Part shown: piece by piece, positions 46,303 to 53,877 of the stretch
How the letters are laid out: each line of letters begins with the position of its first letter
Numbering within the stretch: the stretch's first letter is position 1
Assembly: GCF_900141805.1 (NCBI RefSeq)
Contig: NZ_FQYN01000004.1
Coordinates: forward strand, 248,001-312,000
Direction of reading: 5' to 3'
Length of the DNA stretch: 64,000 nucleotides
DNA from: Hymenobacter daecheongensis DSM 21074
GTDB taxonomy: Bacteria; Bacteroidota; Bacteroidia; Cytophagales; Hymenobacteraceae
The notes under the pieces: generated by a model
What the model was told of the DNA's origin: nothing
Database searches by the model: none
Seen by the model: only the letters and a program-made list of their open reading frames with translations
Translations under genes and position numbers: made by a program

Positions 46303-47328
46303 ATGGCCGACGAAATCATTACATTTCAAGAAGCTATCAGGCTATCAACAGGTAACGGCAATCGTCATCTATTGACAGGAAACGGATTTAGCATTGCTTG
46401 CCGAAGTCAGATATTCACATACGAATCACTCTTTAAACAAGCAGATTTCACCTCATTAAGCATTTATGCTCAAAGCTTGTTCACACATTTGAACACAAAA
46501 GATTTTGAGATTGTCATGCGGCATCTGCGCCAAGCAAGTGAAGTATTAAAGATATATGCACCTTCAGAAAAGTTATTAATACAGCAAATCGATAATGATG
46601 CCAATGAATTAAAAAATATACTCGTCAATGCTATTGCTTCTACTCACCCTACACTACCTTCCGAAATCACAGAGGAGGAATACGAAAATTGCAGGAATTT
46701 TATCAATCATTTCAACAATATATATACCCTGAATTATGATCTACTACTATATTGGACTATGATGCATACAGAAGCGAAAAAGACAACCACTGCTGATGAT
46801 GGATTCAGAACACATGATAGCGGCAAAGAGGAATACGTCACTTGAGACATTAATAAAACAAATAGTCAGAACACATATTATCTACACGGCGCGTTGCATC
46901 TTTTTGATGCAGAAGACAAACTCAAAAAATACACTTGGATAAATACAGGAATAAAACTAATAGATCAGATCAGATCAGCATTAGATAATAATTTGTTCCC
47001 CTTATTTGTTTCCGAAGGAAAGAGCATAGAGAAGGTTATTAAAATAAATCACAGTAATTATCTCTCTAGGGGTCTTCGGAGCATCTCAAACATAGGAGGT
47101 TCGCTGTTTATATATGGCCATTCTCTCGCTGTCAATGACAGCCATATTCTCAATATGATACCACAAAGCAACGTAAAGCAGTTATTTATAAGTATCTACG
47201 GTGATATAGATAATGCTACAAATCAGGAAATTGTGAGAGCAGCAAAAAGCCTTGCTGACCAAAGGAACCGCAAGAAACCTCTGGCTGTATACTTTTACAA
47301 TGCATCCACTGCGAAGGTGTGGAGATAA
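46303..47328 (+). pseudogene. DUF4917 (SIR2-like) gene interrupted by an in-frame TGA
   Basis: Reading from ATG 46303, the frame gives 180 residues, meets TGA at 46843-46845 and continues in the same frame for another 160 codons to 47328. Part 1 has LLTGNGFSIAC near residues 23-33 and IYTLNYDLLLYW near 139-150; part 2 has TYYLHGALHLFD and GGSLFIYGHSL. Together these are the motifs of a DUF4917 protein, a SIR2-like family in which the GNGFS loop, NYD and HG segments form the NAD site. The context EYVT-stop-DINKTNSQN suggests a lost Trp (TGG to TGA). The part-2 motifs are needed for the fold, so a 180-aa product is probably inactive unless the stop is read through. First gene of a four-gene AT-rich operon. 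Confidence 0.75.
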
Positions 47329-47349
47329 TTCAAAACAACAAACAAATAT

Positions 47350-48495
47350 ATGCATCTCAACGCAACAGAATACAAAAAAATAATAGGCCTCCTATCAGAT
47401 ACGGAATTCGAAATTCCCATCAGCCAAAATTCCAATGATATATATTTTCCATGCTTTCTAGAGAAACGAATAAACCAGTATCTTGCATACTATTCATCAC
47501 ACCTCAAAGATTACACTGATAATATTCTAAACACGTTGGATTTTGGCAAAAACGAGTCATACACCCTCGATAACAAGATTCAATTTCTTGCCACTGGTAT
47601 AATGACCGCTGTTCAATGCTACTACCGTGGTGATCTGCGAGAAGCCAGTAGAGTATTCGACCAGTCACTGGATCATGCCGGGTTTACTCAAACAACACTT
47701 GTCGCAACCATTCCTGCAACCAGCAGATTCTATCGCACACGTTTGAGTAACGGCAGAAGAATGAAGCGCCAAGATCTGTTTCATAATCCCTTTGAGAACC
47801 GACATTTGGTAGCTACCAGCCGCTATAGTATACCAGGACTTCCGGCTTTATATTTAGGCAGCTCAGTTTATGTGTGCTGGGAAGAATTTAATCAAGCCCC
47901 TATTAAAGACCTCTACTTCAGTCAATTCAGAACCACAAGGCCATTACGGGTAGTCAAGATCCAACGGCTGGACGATCTTCAAGCTGACCTAGAAGCGGCT
48001 GAATTCGTACCATCTGTGAATATCGTCTACATGTTGAGATATCTACTTCTTTTTCCTTTGACCATAGCTTGTTCAATTCGGACAAAGGAGATACACGGCA
48101 CATTCAAGCCTGAGTACATAATTCCTCAGCTACTACTTCAGTATGTAACTAAAAACAAAGATGTTGATGGCATTATGTTCCCTTCTACCAAGGTCGATTA
48201 TACTACAATAGATGGTGTTACCGCTTATAACTACGTTTTCCCAGTCAAGCAAGTAGCCAGTCAGGGCCTGTGTAGTGAGCTGGTTAATACGTTTGTTTTA
48301 ACCGAGCCTACATCGACAGAGATTGAATCACTTATCAACTACTCAGGCAGGTTCATCACGACAGCAGATCAGTTCAGTGCCATTCCGGGCGCTATCAGCA
48401 TCGTAGAAGGAGTAAGCACCCCATATAGAGCAACTGCTTTCGGCCGCCTCGAAGACATACTTAACTTGCGCGCATCAATGCCAATTGAGCAATAA
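47350..48495 (+). CDS. Large RES-domain protein (NAD-degrading toxin-like)
   Basis: 381 aa. Residues about 120-300 are a RES domain: SRFYRTR (125-131) holds the conserved arginines, FHNPFENR (144-151) and RYSIPGLPALYLGSS (158-172) lead to WEE (177-179) with the conserved glutamate, and GIMFPST (274-280) has the conserved serine. RES proteins such as MbcT and the Res toxins break down NAD+. This long subtype has extra N-terminal helices (about 1-115) and a C-terminal extension and lacks an adjacent Xre/MbcA antitoxin. It follows the SIR2-like gene by 22 nt, so two NAD-linked folds share one transcript. AT-rich codon use unlike the flanks. Confidence 0.8.
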   Translation: MHLNATEYKKIIGLLSDTEFEIPISQNSNDIYFPCFLEKRINQYLAYYSSHLKDYTDNILNTLDFGKNESYTLDNKIQFLATGIMTAVQCYYRGDLREASRVFDQSLDHAGFTQTTLVATIPATSRFYRTRLSNGRRMKRQDLFHNPFENRHLVATSRYSIPGLPALYLGSSVYVCWEEFNQAPIKDLYFSQFRTTRPLRVVKIQRLDDLQADLEAAEFVPSVNIVYMLRYLLLFPLTIACSIRTKEIHGTFKPEYIIPQLLLQYVTKNKDVDGIMFPSTKVDYTTIDGVTAYNYVFPVKQVASQGLCSELVNTFVLTEPTSTEIESLINYSGRFITTADQFSAIPGAISIVEGVSTPYRATAFGRLEDILNLRASMPIEQ

Positions 48496-48522
48496 ACTCA
48501 CTCTTCACCAACTACCGCCACC

Positions 48523-48780
48523 ATGAAAGGCTTTATTGAATTCTCCACCAAATCCAGCGATGCTGGTCCTGCCAGCCAATTTCGTCCTGCCCTAATTGCA
48601 TTGGACTCGATTGCCTATGTTTCTTATTACGGTGAGAGCAAATCACGTATAACACTCAAAACCATAGGGGCATACGGAGATAAAATTGTAAATGATATTC
48701 TCATTATAGACCTGAGCTTTGCTGACTTAAAAGATAAATTGAGAGTTAAAATTCAGCACGACCAAGTTTCCAACAACTAG
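48523..48780 (+). CDS. Small hypothetical protein in the AT-rich operon
   Basis: 85 aa, starting 28 nt after the RES gene. It reads as alternating beta strands (FIEFSTK, IALDSIAYVSYYG, ITLKTIG, DILIIDLS) with a C-terminal helix (FADLKDKLRVKI). That resembles small mixed beta proteins that bind a partner, but I recognise no family. Its position between the RES gene and the 260-aa gene suggests an accessory or immunity role; this is inference. Same low-GC composition as neighbours. Confidence 0.7.
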   Translation: MKGFIEFSTKSSDAGPASQFRPALIALDSIAYVSYYGESKSRITLKTIGAYGDKIVNDILIIDLSFADLKDKLRVKIQHDQVSNN

Positions 48781-48808
48781 TCCTTAACAAACCGTAATAA
48801 CCTGAAAT

Positions 48809-49591
48809 ATGAGCAAACTCAGATTATATCTAAATGCCACAGGTAACGATGCTGATGCATACAAGAGAGCAGTTGCAGCAGCACTAATAATAGCCAAAGA
48901 CAATTCCGATATTAAGAAAATTGTATTACTAACTCCTAAAAAGGAAATATACGATCTACTTGTTGGAGTATTTACACCTAATCAGATTAAGTCTGCGACC
49001 AAAGGCGGTTTCAAATTCAATCCCTCTGAGCCACTGATTAAGACAGAAGCACTTACCACCTATCGTGGTGGGAATAATTTATCTTCTGAAGTTGTTATTA
49101 CCTGTGGGCTAGACTCTGATGAAATTTTCCTGGTTGAAGGGTACAGTTCAGTAGTAGCGATTGTTGCTGTGTCTTGGGTTCCCCACCAACTAGAAAAATG
49201 GGTCAAAACATGGGATCCTCGGGAACTAAGGAACAATCCGCTACCTGTCACTCCATACCCCCAACCCTCCTGTATAACCAAATATGCATTAAGTGATCTG
49301 AACGAATTTGTAGCTAAGGATAAAAGCCTTCGTAGCCATAGCAACGAATCAGTTACAGTTACCTACCTGATGACGCTGCACAAATATGATTCACCTATTG
49401 ATTCCGACACAGCTGGAGCTTACTTGACAAGCCAATTCGCCTGGAAGACAGATCGGGTAAAGGAAGCACAGGAAATTATCAACCAACTCAATGCTGGTGG
49501 TAGTCCCAAAGGGGGAAAACCAGAACAGATGCAAAAACACTATGAAAGGTGGAAGAAAGAATGTGAAGCGGAGACAGCAACTATCATTTAA
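48809..49591 (+). CDS. 260-aa hypothetical protein, last gene of the AT-rich operon
   Basis: 260 aa, 29 nt after the previous gene. The N-terminal ~130 residues look like an alpha/beta fold (DIKKIVLLTPKKEIYDLL near 34-51; DSDEIFLVEGYSSVVAIVAVSW near 102-123 as helix/strand). The C-terminal third is helical and charged (EAQEIINQL, HYERWKKECEAE). No catalytic motif or family is recognised; no signal peptide. It completes the four-gene unit and probably acts with the SIR2-like and RES proteins. No terminator is evident after it. Confidence 0.7.
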   Translation: MSKLRLYLNATGNDADAYKRAVAAALIIAKDNSDIKKIVLLTPKKEIYDLLVGVFTPNQIKSATKGGFKFNPSEPLIKTEALTTYRGGNNLSSEVVITCGLDSDEIFLVEGYSSVVAIVAVSWVPHQLEKWVKTWDPRELRNNPLPVTPYPQPSCITKYALSDLNEFVAKDKSLRSHSNESVTVTYLMTLHKYDSPIDSDTAGAYLTSQFAWKTDRVKEAQEIINQLNAGGSPKGGKPEQMQKHYERWKKECEAETATII

Positions 49592-49636
49592 TAGCCTTGT
49601 CAGAACCGCTCATCAAAGTGCTCTGCTCCGTTCCCA

Positions 49637-49664
49637 TAGTAGCGCACTATTAGTAGCGCACTAT
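49637..49664. repeat. Exact 14-bp tandem direct repeat at the island's right edge
   Basis: TAGTAGCGCACTAT occurs twice head to tail (49637-49650 and 49651-49664), 46 nt after the last island gene. No matching copy is seen on the left side. It could be a recombination scar or part of an attachment site. Confidence 0.8.
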
Positions 49665-49880
49665 ATGCCCGCTGAAGCGTAGCTGCTGTACCAGTCCGGC
49701 CTGCTCGTGTGCGTCCTGTGCCGAGCAGGCCACCACAGCCAACTCCTCCTCTAGAAAAGCCAGCAGCTGCCGCCGGAAATCAGCCGGTAACGCCGGGTTA
49801 TCCTCGCCGGTCACCCGCACCTGATACACTCGGTAGCCGCCGCGCCCACAGCGCCATCCAAGGAAGAGCGCGCCTCATCC
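49652..49880 (-). pseudogene. Possible 3' remnant of a GC-rich gene
   Basis: A minus-strand open frame of about 73 codons with normal GC-rich codon use, no ATG, and a TAA stop inside the tandem repeat. It reads plausibly as protein (for example YRVYQVRVTGEDNPALP, FRRQLLAFLEEEL), but I recognise no family. An in-frame TGA closes it on the 5' side. It may be the tail of a native gene cut when the island arrived; it could also be chance. Confidence 0.35.
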
Positions 49881-50028
49881 GGTATTCCTATAGTCAACTA
49901 CACGCGCAGCAGCCAAGTCTGTCTTTATTCCAGCCGGCCACACAATCTAGGAGCTCAGCAAGCTACCAATGTCGAGTTGTTCAGACGGTAGCAGAGAAAA
50001 TATCTACATAAGCTACAGCGCCACCAAA

Positions 50029-50064
50029 AGAAGCCCCAGCCGCCCCCGCCGCTGGGGCTTCTTC
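50029..50064. terminator. Hairpin terminator before the HTH gene
   Basis: AAGAAGCCCCAGC, loop, GCTGGGGCTTCTT. It insulates the HTH gene from upstream reading. The stretch 49881-50028 contains nothing else I can identify. Confidence 0.7.
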
Positions 50065-50090
50065 GTGCCCAGCCGCTTCCTCACCCTACC

Positions 50091-50184
50091 TTGTACAACT
50101 ATTCCCCAAATCCAAAAAATACTTGTACACCCCGCCCCACGTTACTGTACAAGAATTCTCGCAAAACCGGAAATACTTGTACAA
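50091..50184 (+). promoter_or_regulatory. Four phased TTGTAC(A) boxes upstream of the HTH gene
   Basis: Palindromic boxes TTGTACAA (50091-50098), TTGTACAC (50123-50130), CTGTACAA (50145-50152) and TTGTACAA (50177-50184). Centres are 32, 22 and 32 bp apart, close to three, two and three helical turns. The second and fourth boxes share the longer context AAATACTTGTACA. The last box ends 6 nt before the ATG. Most likely operators for the encoded HTH protein. Confidence 0.7.
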
Positions 50185-50190
50185 CCCCGT

Positions 50191-50757
50191 ATGCCGCGCC
50201 GCTCCCGTACCGCAACCAACCTGTTAGTCCGCCTGCGGACATGGTTTGGGCTCGACCAGGAAGCGTTGGCGCTTTATCTGGGGGCTAGTCCCGCCCTTAT
50301 CCGGTCGATAGAAACCGGCCGGCGGACCCTCACCACCAACCTACTGCAGGCCCTACTGCCACTGATGCAGCAGTTGCCGCCGGCCGATGTGCCGGCCGCC
50401 CCGCTGCCGCCCGGAATGCCCGCCCCCGAGGCAGCGGAGCTGGATTTTCGGCGGCGCGTGTGCCAGCAGCAGTTGGCCCGTTTCGGCCGGGAGCTGGCGG
50501 CCCTGGAGGAGCGGGGCCGGGTGGCCGGGCACTGGGCGCAGGCGCTGCCGGCCTTGCAGCAAGAAGCGGCAGCTTCTGCCCCGGCCACGGCGGCGGAGGC
50601 CGAGCGGCAGGCCTGGCTCAGCGGCTGGCTGACGCGCCAGGCCCGGCCGCTGCCGCCCGAGGCCAGCACGCGCTGGCACCTGCTGCGGGCGCGGGTGGCG
50701 GCCCTCACCGCCGAGCTAGCCACCCTGGCGGAAGCGACCGGTGGGGCGGGCGCCTAA
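50191..50757 (+). CDS. HTH (XRE-like) transcriptional regulator
   Basis: 188 aa from ATG 50191. The N-terminal region (about residues 8-60) is a helix-turn-helix of the XRE/lambda Cro type: WFGLDQEALALYLGASP as helices 1-2, then ALIRSIETGRRTL as recognition helix and turn. The rest is a long, Ala/Arg/Gln-rich helical region, likely a coiled coil for dimerisation. The phased TTGTAC palindromes immediately upstream suggest autoregulation. A start further upstream would extend through those boxes and is not supported. Confidence 0.75.
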   Translation: MPRRSRTATNLLVRLRTWFGLDQEALALYLGASPALIRSIETGRRTLTTNLLQALLPLMQQLPPADVPAAPLPPGMPAPEAAELDFRRRVCQQQLARFGRELAALEERGRVAGHWAQALPALQQEAAASAPATAAEAERQAWLSGWLTRQARPLPPEASTRWHLLRARVAALTAELATLAEATGGAGA

Positions 50758-50845
50758 ACCTTTGGGCCGCTACATACTAAGGCGCCGGAGGTGGCGTTCA
50801 GGGGCAGAACATTCCTTTTTCCCACCTCTTATTTTTTCAACCCGT

Positions 50846-51265
50846 ATGGCCCTCGATTTTTCATCCCTTACCGACCGCGCTACCTGCGACGCAGCTACTG
50901 CCGAAATTGAGTTTGAGCTCAACACCTTCAATGCCCGCGAGGTGGTGGGCGACGTGGCCGACCAGCGCGCCACCCGCACCAAAACCAGCACGGCCGCGCA
51001 GCTGGCCAAAGTGAATTCCAAGATAGCCTCGGCCGATATCCTGCTGGCCACCGCTGGCATCGATGCCGAGCTGCTCGAAACCACCACCGACGAGCGGGCA
51101 GCCCTGCTCGTGCAGCAAACCCGCCTCATCAAGCGCAACCGCCTCGCCACCGGCCTGGCTCGCTTCCTGGCCGACGTGGATGCGGCGCAGGTGGAGGCCC
51201 AGGTAGCCACGCTCACGGCCATTAAGGACGGCATTGCGGCGCACCGGGCCACGCTGCCCGCGTAA
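50846..51265 (+). CDS. Small helical protein of unknown function
   Basis: 139 aa from ATG 50846 (MALDFSSLTDRAT). Almost entirely helical with Ala, Glu and Arg heptad character (TAAQLAKVNSKIASADILL; LVQQTRLIKRNRLATGLARFL), so a coiled-coil bundle is likely. No signal peptide. No family recognised; I believe similar small proteins occur in Hymenobacter. Followed by a terminator. It lies 88 nt after the HTH gene and could be co-transcribed with it. Confidence 0.65.
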   Translation: MALDFSSLTDRATCDAATAEIEFELNTFNAREVVGDVADQRATRTKTSTAAQLAKVNSKIASADILLATAGIDAELLETTTDERAALLVQQTRLIKRNRLATGLARFLADVDAAQVEAQVATLTAIKDGIAAHRATLPA

Positions 51266-51383
51266 GGCCAGCGGCTCAGTCCGGTGAAGCTGGTTGGGCA
51301 GTCGTCTAAGCCAGAGCCAGCTCCCCCTTCCGAGCGCCGCCGAAGAATGACCTTTTATCGACTTTCTCAACAGCCTCTCCTAC

Positions 51384-51420
51384 AAAGCCCCGCCGGCGCT
51401 GCCGTTGCGGGGCTTTTTTT
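51384..51420 (+). terminator. Terminator after the small helical protein gene
   Basis: AAAGCCCCGC, GC-rich loop, GCGGGGC and seven T. The remaining gap (51421-51594) shows no gene. Confidence 0.8.
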
Positions 51421-51594
51421 GGGCTTTTCGGCTGGCCCAGATGCGCCACGCCACGCCGGCAGCAGCGGCGGCGTGGCACTTCCTGCAGATGTTCTGGTAT
51501 TTCTCCTAACCTTCGTTAGCTTTATCGGCAGCGCTGCTACGCCCACTCATGGTCTGGCCGGCTTCGGATAGCCTCACCTTCCCTTCCCCCCACC

Positions 51595-52029
51595 ATGCCC
51601 ACACAGCTAACCAACGGTTTCGGCAAAGTCTACCTGACCATCGACTACGATGCGGCCAACCAGTGGGTCTACAACGACTGGATCGGTTACCAGACCTACA
51701 CCGGCATCATTGCCGGGGCCGATGCCTGCCTGCTGCCGCTGCGCGAGCACGCCTGCTCCTGCCTGCTCAACGACAACCGCCGGGTGATTGGCCCCTGGGA
51801 CCATGCCGTGGAGTGGATCGTGACCAACTGGGCCAACCGCGCCGCCGAGCAGGGCCTCACCCACTTCGCCCACGTCGCCAGCCCCGACTCGCTGGCCGCC
51901 CACTCCGCCGAGGCCATGCACCTGGGCATCGGCGGGCGGCTGCAGATGCGCATGTTCGGCGATATGGCGCAGGCGCAAAGCTGGCTGCGGGCGGCCCGGC
52001 TGGGGGCAGTTGAGAAACAGGTCGTGTAA
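51595..52029 (+). CDS. STAS/SpoIIAA-like domain protein
   Basis: 144 aa. Pattern of strands and helices typical of the SpoIIAA/STAS-like group: N-terminal strand KVYLTIDYD, central strand VIGPWDHAVEWI, helix WANRAAEQGLTHFAHVA, and a final helix MRMFGDMAQAQSWLRAA. The conserved phosphoacceptor Ser of true SpoIIAA is not clear. Similar small proteins are frequent in Hymenobacter and Pontibacter, where the role is unknown. Single gene between terminator and repeat. Confidence 0.6.
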   Translation: MPTQLTNGFGKVYLTIDYDAANQWVYNDWIGYQTYTGIIAGADACLLPLREHACSCLLNDNRRVIGPWDHAVEWIVTNWANRAAEQGLTHFAHVASPDSLAAHSAEAMHLGIGGRLQMRMFGDMAQAQSWLRAARLGAVEKQVV

Positions 52030-52078
52030 GCCCTCGGGCCGGTTTGCAGAGAACTGTACCTAGCGCGGCCTCGGGGGA

Positions 52079-52127
52079 CCTCACCCCCGGCCCCTCTCCT
52101 TAGGGAGAGGGGAGCCTGACGACCTGG
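52079..52127. repeat. Solo half of the CCTCACCCCC palindrome family
   Basis: CCTCACCCCCGGCCCCTCTCC, loop TTAG, GGAGAGGGG and AGCCTGACG: it matches the left arm of the 43758-43912 element including the AGCCTGACG end, but no right arm follows. A hairpin here may end the STAS-like gene transcript. Confidence 0.75.
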
Positions 52128-52262
52128 GCACCAACCGGAGAAGCGCAGGAATTTAGGGCGTATGGCCTATAGCGTGGCGGTTTCGCGTTACTGGCCCACC
52201 TCCCTTCCCGCTGCCCGCAATTTCTGCCGACCTTTGCCGCGCTTACCCGCGCTGCTGCTTCC

Positions 52263-53456
52263 ATGCCCCTTTTCAAAAGCAAGGTCTATACGGCGGGCTT
52301 CTGGCTGATGTGCCTGAGCTCGTTCCTGTTTTTTATGAGCTTCAACATGCTCCTGCCCGAGCTGCCCGACTTTCTCACGCGGCTGGGCGGGGCCGAGTAC
52401 AAGGGCTTCATCATTGCTTCCTTCACGCTCACGGCGGGCCTTTCGCGGCCTTTCAGCGGCAAGCTGGCCGATACTGTAGGGCGCATTCCGGTGATGGTGT
52501 TCGGGTCGCTGATCTGCTTCGTGTGCGGCTTTTTCTACCCCTGGGTCACGACGGTGGGCGGGTTTCTGCTGCTGCGGCTGCTGCACGGCTTCAGCACCGG
52601 CTTCAAGCCCACCGGCACGGCCGCCTTCATTGCCGATATCATTCCGTATGAGCGCCGCGGCGAGGCCATGGGGCTGCTGGGCGTGGCGGGCTCTTTGGGC
52701 ATGGCCGCCGGGCCGGCGCTGGGGCCCTACATCACGGCCGCTACCTCGCTCGATACGCTATTCTATGCCTCCTCGGGCCTGGCGCTGCTAAGCCTGGCCG
52801 TGCAGGGCACCATGACGGAAACCCTACCCGCCGGGCAGCGGCAGCGCTTTCGCTGGCACCTGCTGCGCCTCAACTGGCACGAGGTGCTGGAGCCGCAGGT
52901 GTTCGGACCGGCGCTGGTCACGCTGCTGTGCCTGTTTCCGTTCGGGGCCATCCTCACCGTGATACCCGACCAGAGCCAGGCGCTGGGGCTGAAGGCGGCC
53001 GAGAAAGGGTTGTTTTTCACCTGCTTCACGCTGGCCTCGCTGCTGGTGCGCCTCGTGGCCGGCCGCGCCTCCGACCGCTACGGCCGGGTGCCGGTATTGC
53101 GCGTGTCTACGGTGCTGCTGGCCACGTCGCTGCTGCTGCTCACGCTGGCAGCCTCCAAGGCGGTGTTTCTGGGGGCGGCGCTGCTGTTCGGCATTGCCTC
53201 GGGCCTGAACTCGCCCACGCTCTACGCCTGGACCATCGACCTGAGCCACCCCGAGCGGCGCGGCCGGGCCGTGGCCACCATGTACATTGCCCTCGAAGCC
53301 GGCATCGGGCTGGGTGCCCTGCTGGCCGGCTGGATTTTCGGCAACGTGGCCGCCCATCTGCCTTATGTGCACGCCCTGAGCACGGGCTGCACGCTGCTGG
53401 CGCTGGGGTATCTGGTGTGGGGCCTACCGAAGCCGCGAGTGGCCGGGGTGGCGTGA
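52263..53456 (+). CDS. MFS transporter
   Basis: 397 aa, twelve predicted transmembrane helices. The loop between helices 2 and 3 has GKLADTVGRIP near residues 64-74, the MFS A-motif (Gly, Asp, Arg positions); RASDRYGRVPVLR near 269-281 is the equivalent in the second half. GEAMGLLGVAGSLGMAAGP near 132-150 is the motif C/antiporter-like region. This points to a proton-linked efflux protein of the sugar/drug type. Substrate unknown. It stands alone. Confidence 0.85.
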   Translation: MPLFKSKVYTAGFWLMCLSSFLFFMSFNMLLPELPDFLTRLGGAEYKGFIIASFTLTAGLSRPFSGKLADTVGRIPVMVFGSLICFVCGFFYPWVTTVGGFLLLRLLHGFSTGFKPTGTAAFIADIIPYERRGEAMGLLGVAGSLGMAAGPALGPYITAATSLDTLFYASSGLALLSLAVQGTMTETLPAGQRQRFRWHLLRLNWHEVLEPQVFGPALVTLLCLFPFGAILTVIPDQSQALGLKAAEKGLFFTCFTLASLLVRLVAGRASDRYGRVPVLRVSTVLLATSLLLLTLAASKAVFLGAALLFGIASGLNSPTLYAWTIDLSHPERRGRAVATMYIALEAGIGLGALLAGWIFGNVAAHLPYVHALSTGCTLLALGYLVWGLPKPRVAGVA

Positions 53457-53574
53457 AACGAGAGTCAGCTATGCACTTTTTGCGCAACTGAGACCTTTTT
53501 TGTGACTAGTTACAGCAGAAACAAGGATAGCTCAGTACCAAAATCGGCCCTGTGTGTCGTAGCGAGCTTCTAAG

Positions 53575-53725
53575 AGCGTGTTTGAATTAATTCCGAACGT
53601 CATGCTGAGCGAAGTCGAAGCATCTCTACCACGCCGTTTGGTTGGCATTGCAACGAAGGGTAGAGATGCTTTGACAAGCTCAGCATGACGTAAACGGGTT
53701 TTGCGCAATTCTCAAACACGCTTTA
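53575..53725. repeat. Nested palindromes downstream of the MFS gene
   Basis: Outer arms AGCGTGTTTGA...AATTC near 53575-53594 and GAATT...TCAAACACGCT near 53707-53724 enclose inner arms near 53596-53625 and 53668-53693 (CGTCATGCTGAGC type, AGCATCTCTAC). The inner arm belongs to the same family as the inner arms at 41529-41654. No gene lies in 53457-53877. Confidence 0.8.
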
Positions 53726-53823
53726 ATGCGTTGGGATGCTTTTGATAAACCGCGTTTCGGCGTAGCAGTGCACAACCGGCTCTAGGGGACGTAGTTGAGC
53801 TTACTCAAACGGACGGTACGGCA

Positions 53824-53853
53824 AAAACCCGGCAGGGAATGCCTGCCGGGTTT
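53824..53853. terminator. Terminator of the metalloprotease gene at 53878-57135
   Basis: AAAACCCGGCAGG, loop GAAT, CCTGCCGGGTTT; it lies 25 nt after the minus-strand protease stop codon. Confidence 0.8.
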
Positions 53854-53877
53854 ACTTAAAAGTTGAGCCACCGGCTT

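Noticed and set aside
46303-47328. TGA in the SIR2-like gene as selenocysteine
   Set aside because: No SECIS-like stem-loop is evident just after the codon, and the family position looks like tryptophan; a nonsense mutation is simpler.
49709-50011. A 100-codon plus-strand frame between the island and the HTH gene
   Set aside because: Pro/Ser-rich mirror of the minus-strand remnant; runs into the terminator region without a plausible start.
49969-50190. N-terminal extension of the HTH protein
   Set aside because: It would translate through the terminator hairpin and the four TTGTAC boxes; the ATG at 50191 starts right before the HTH fold.
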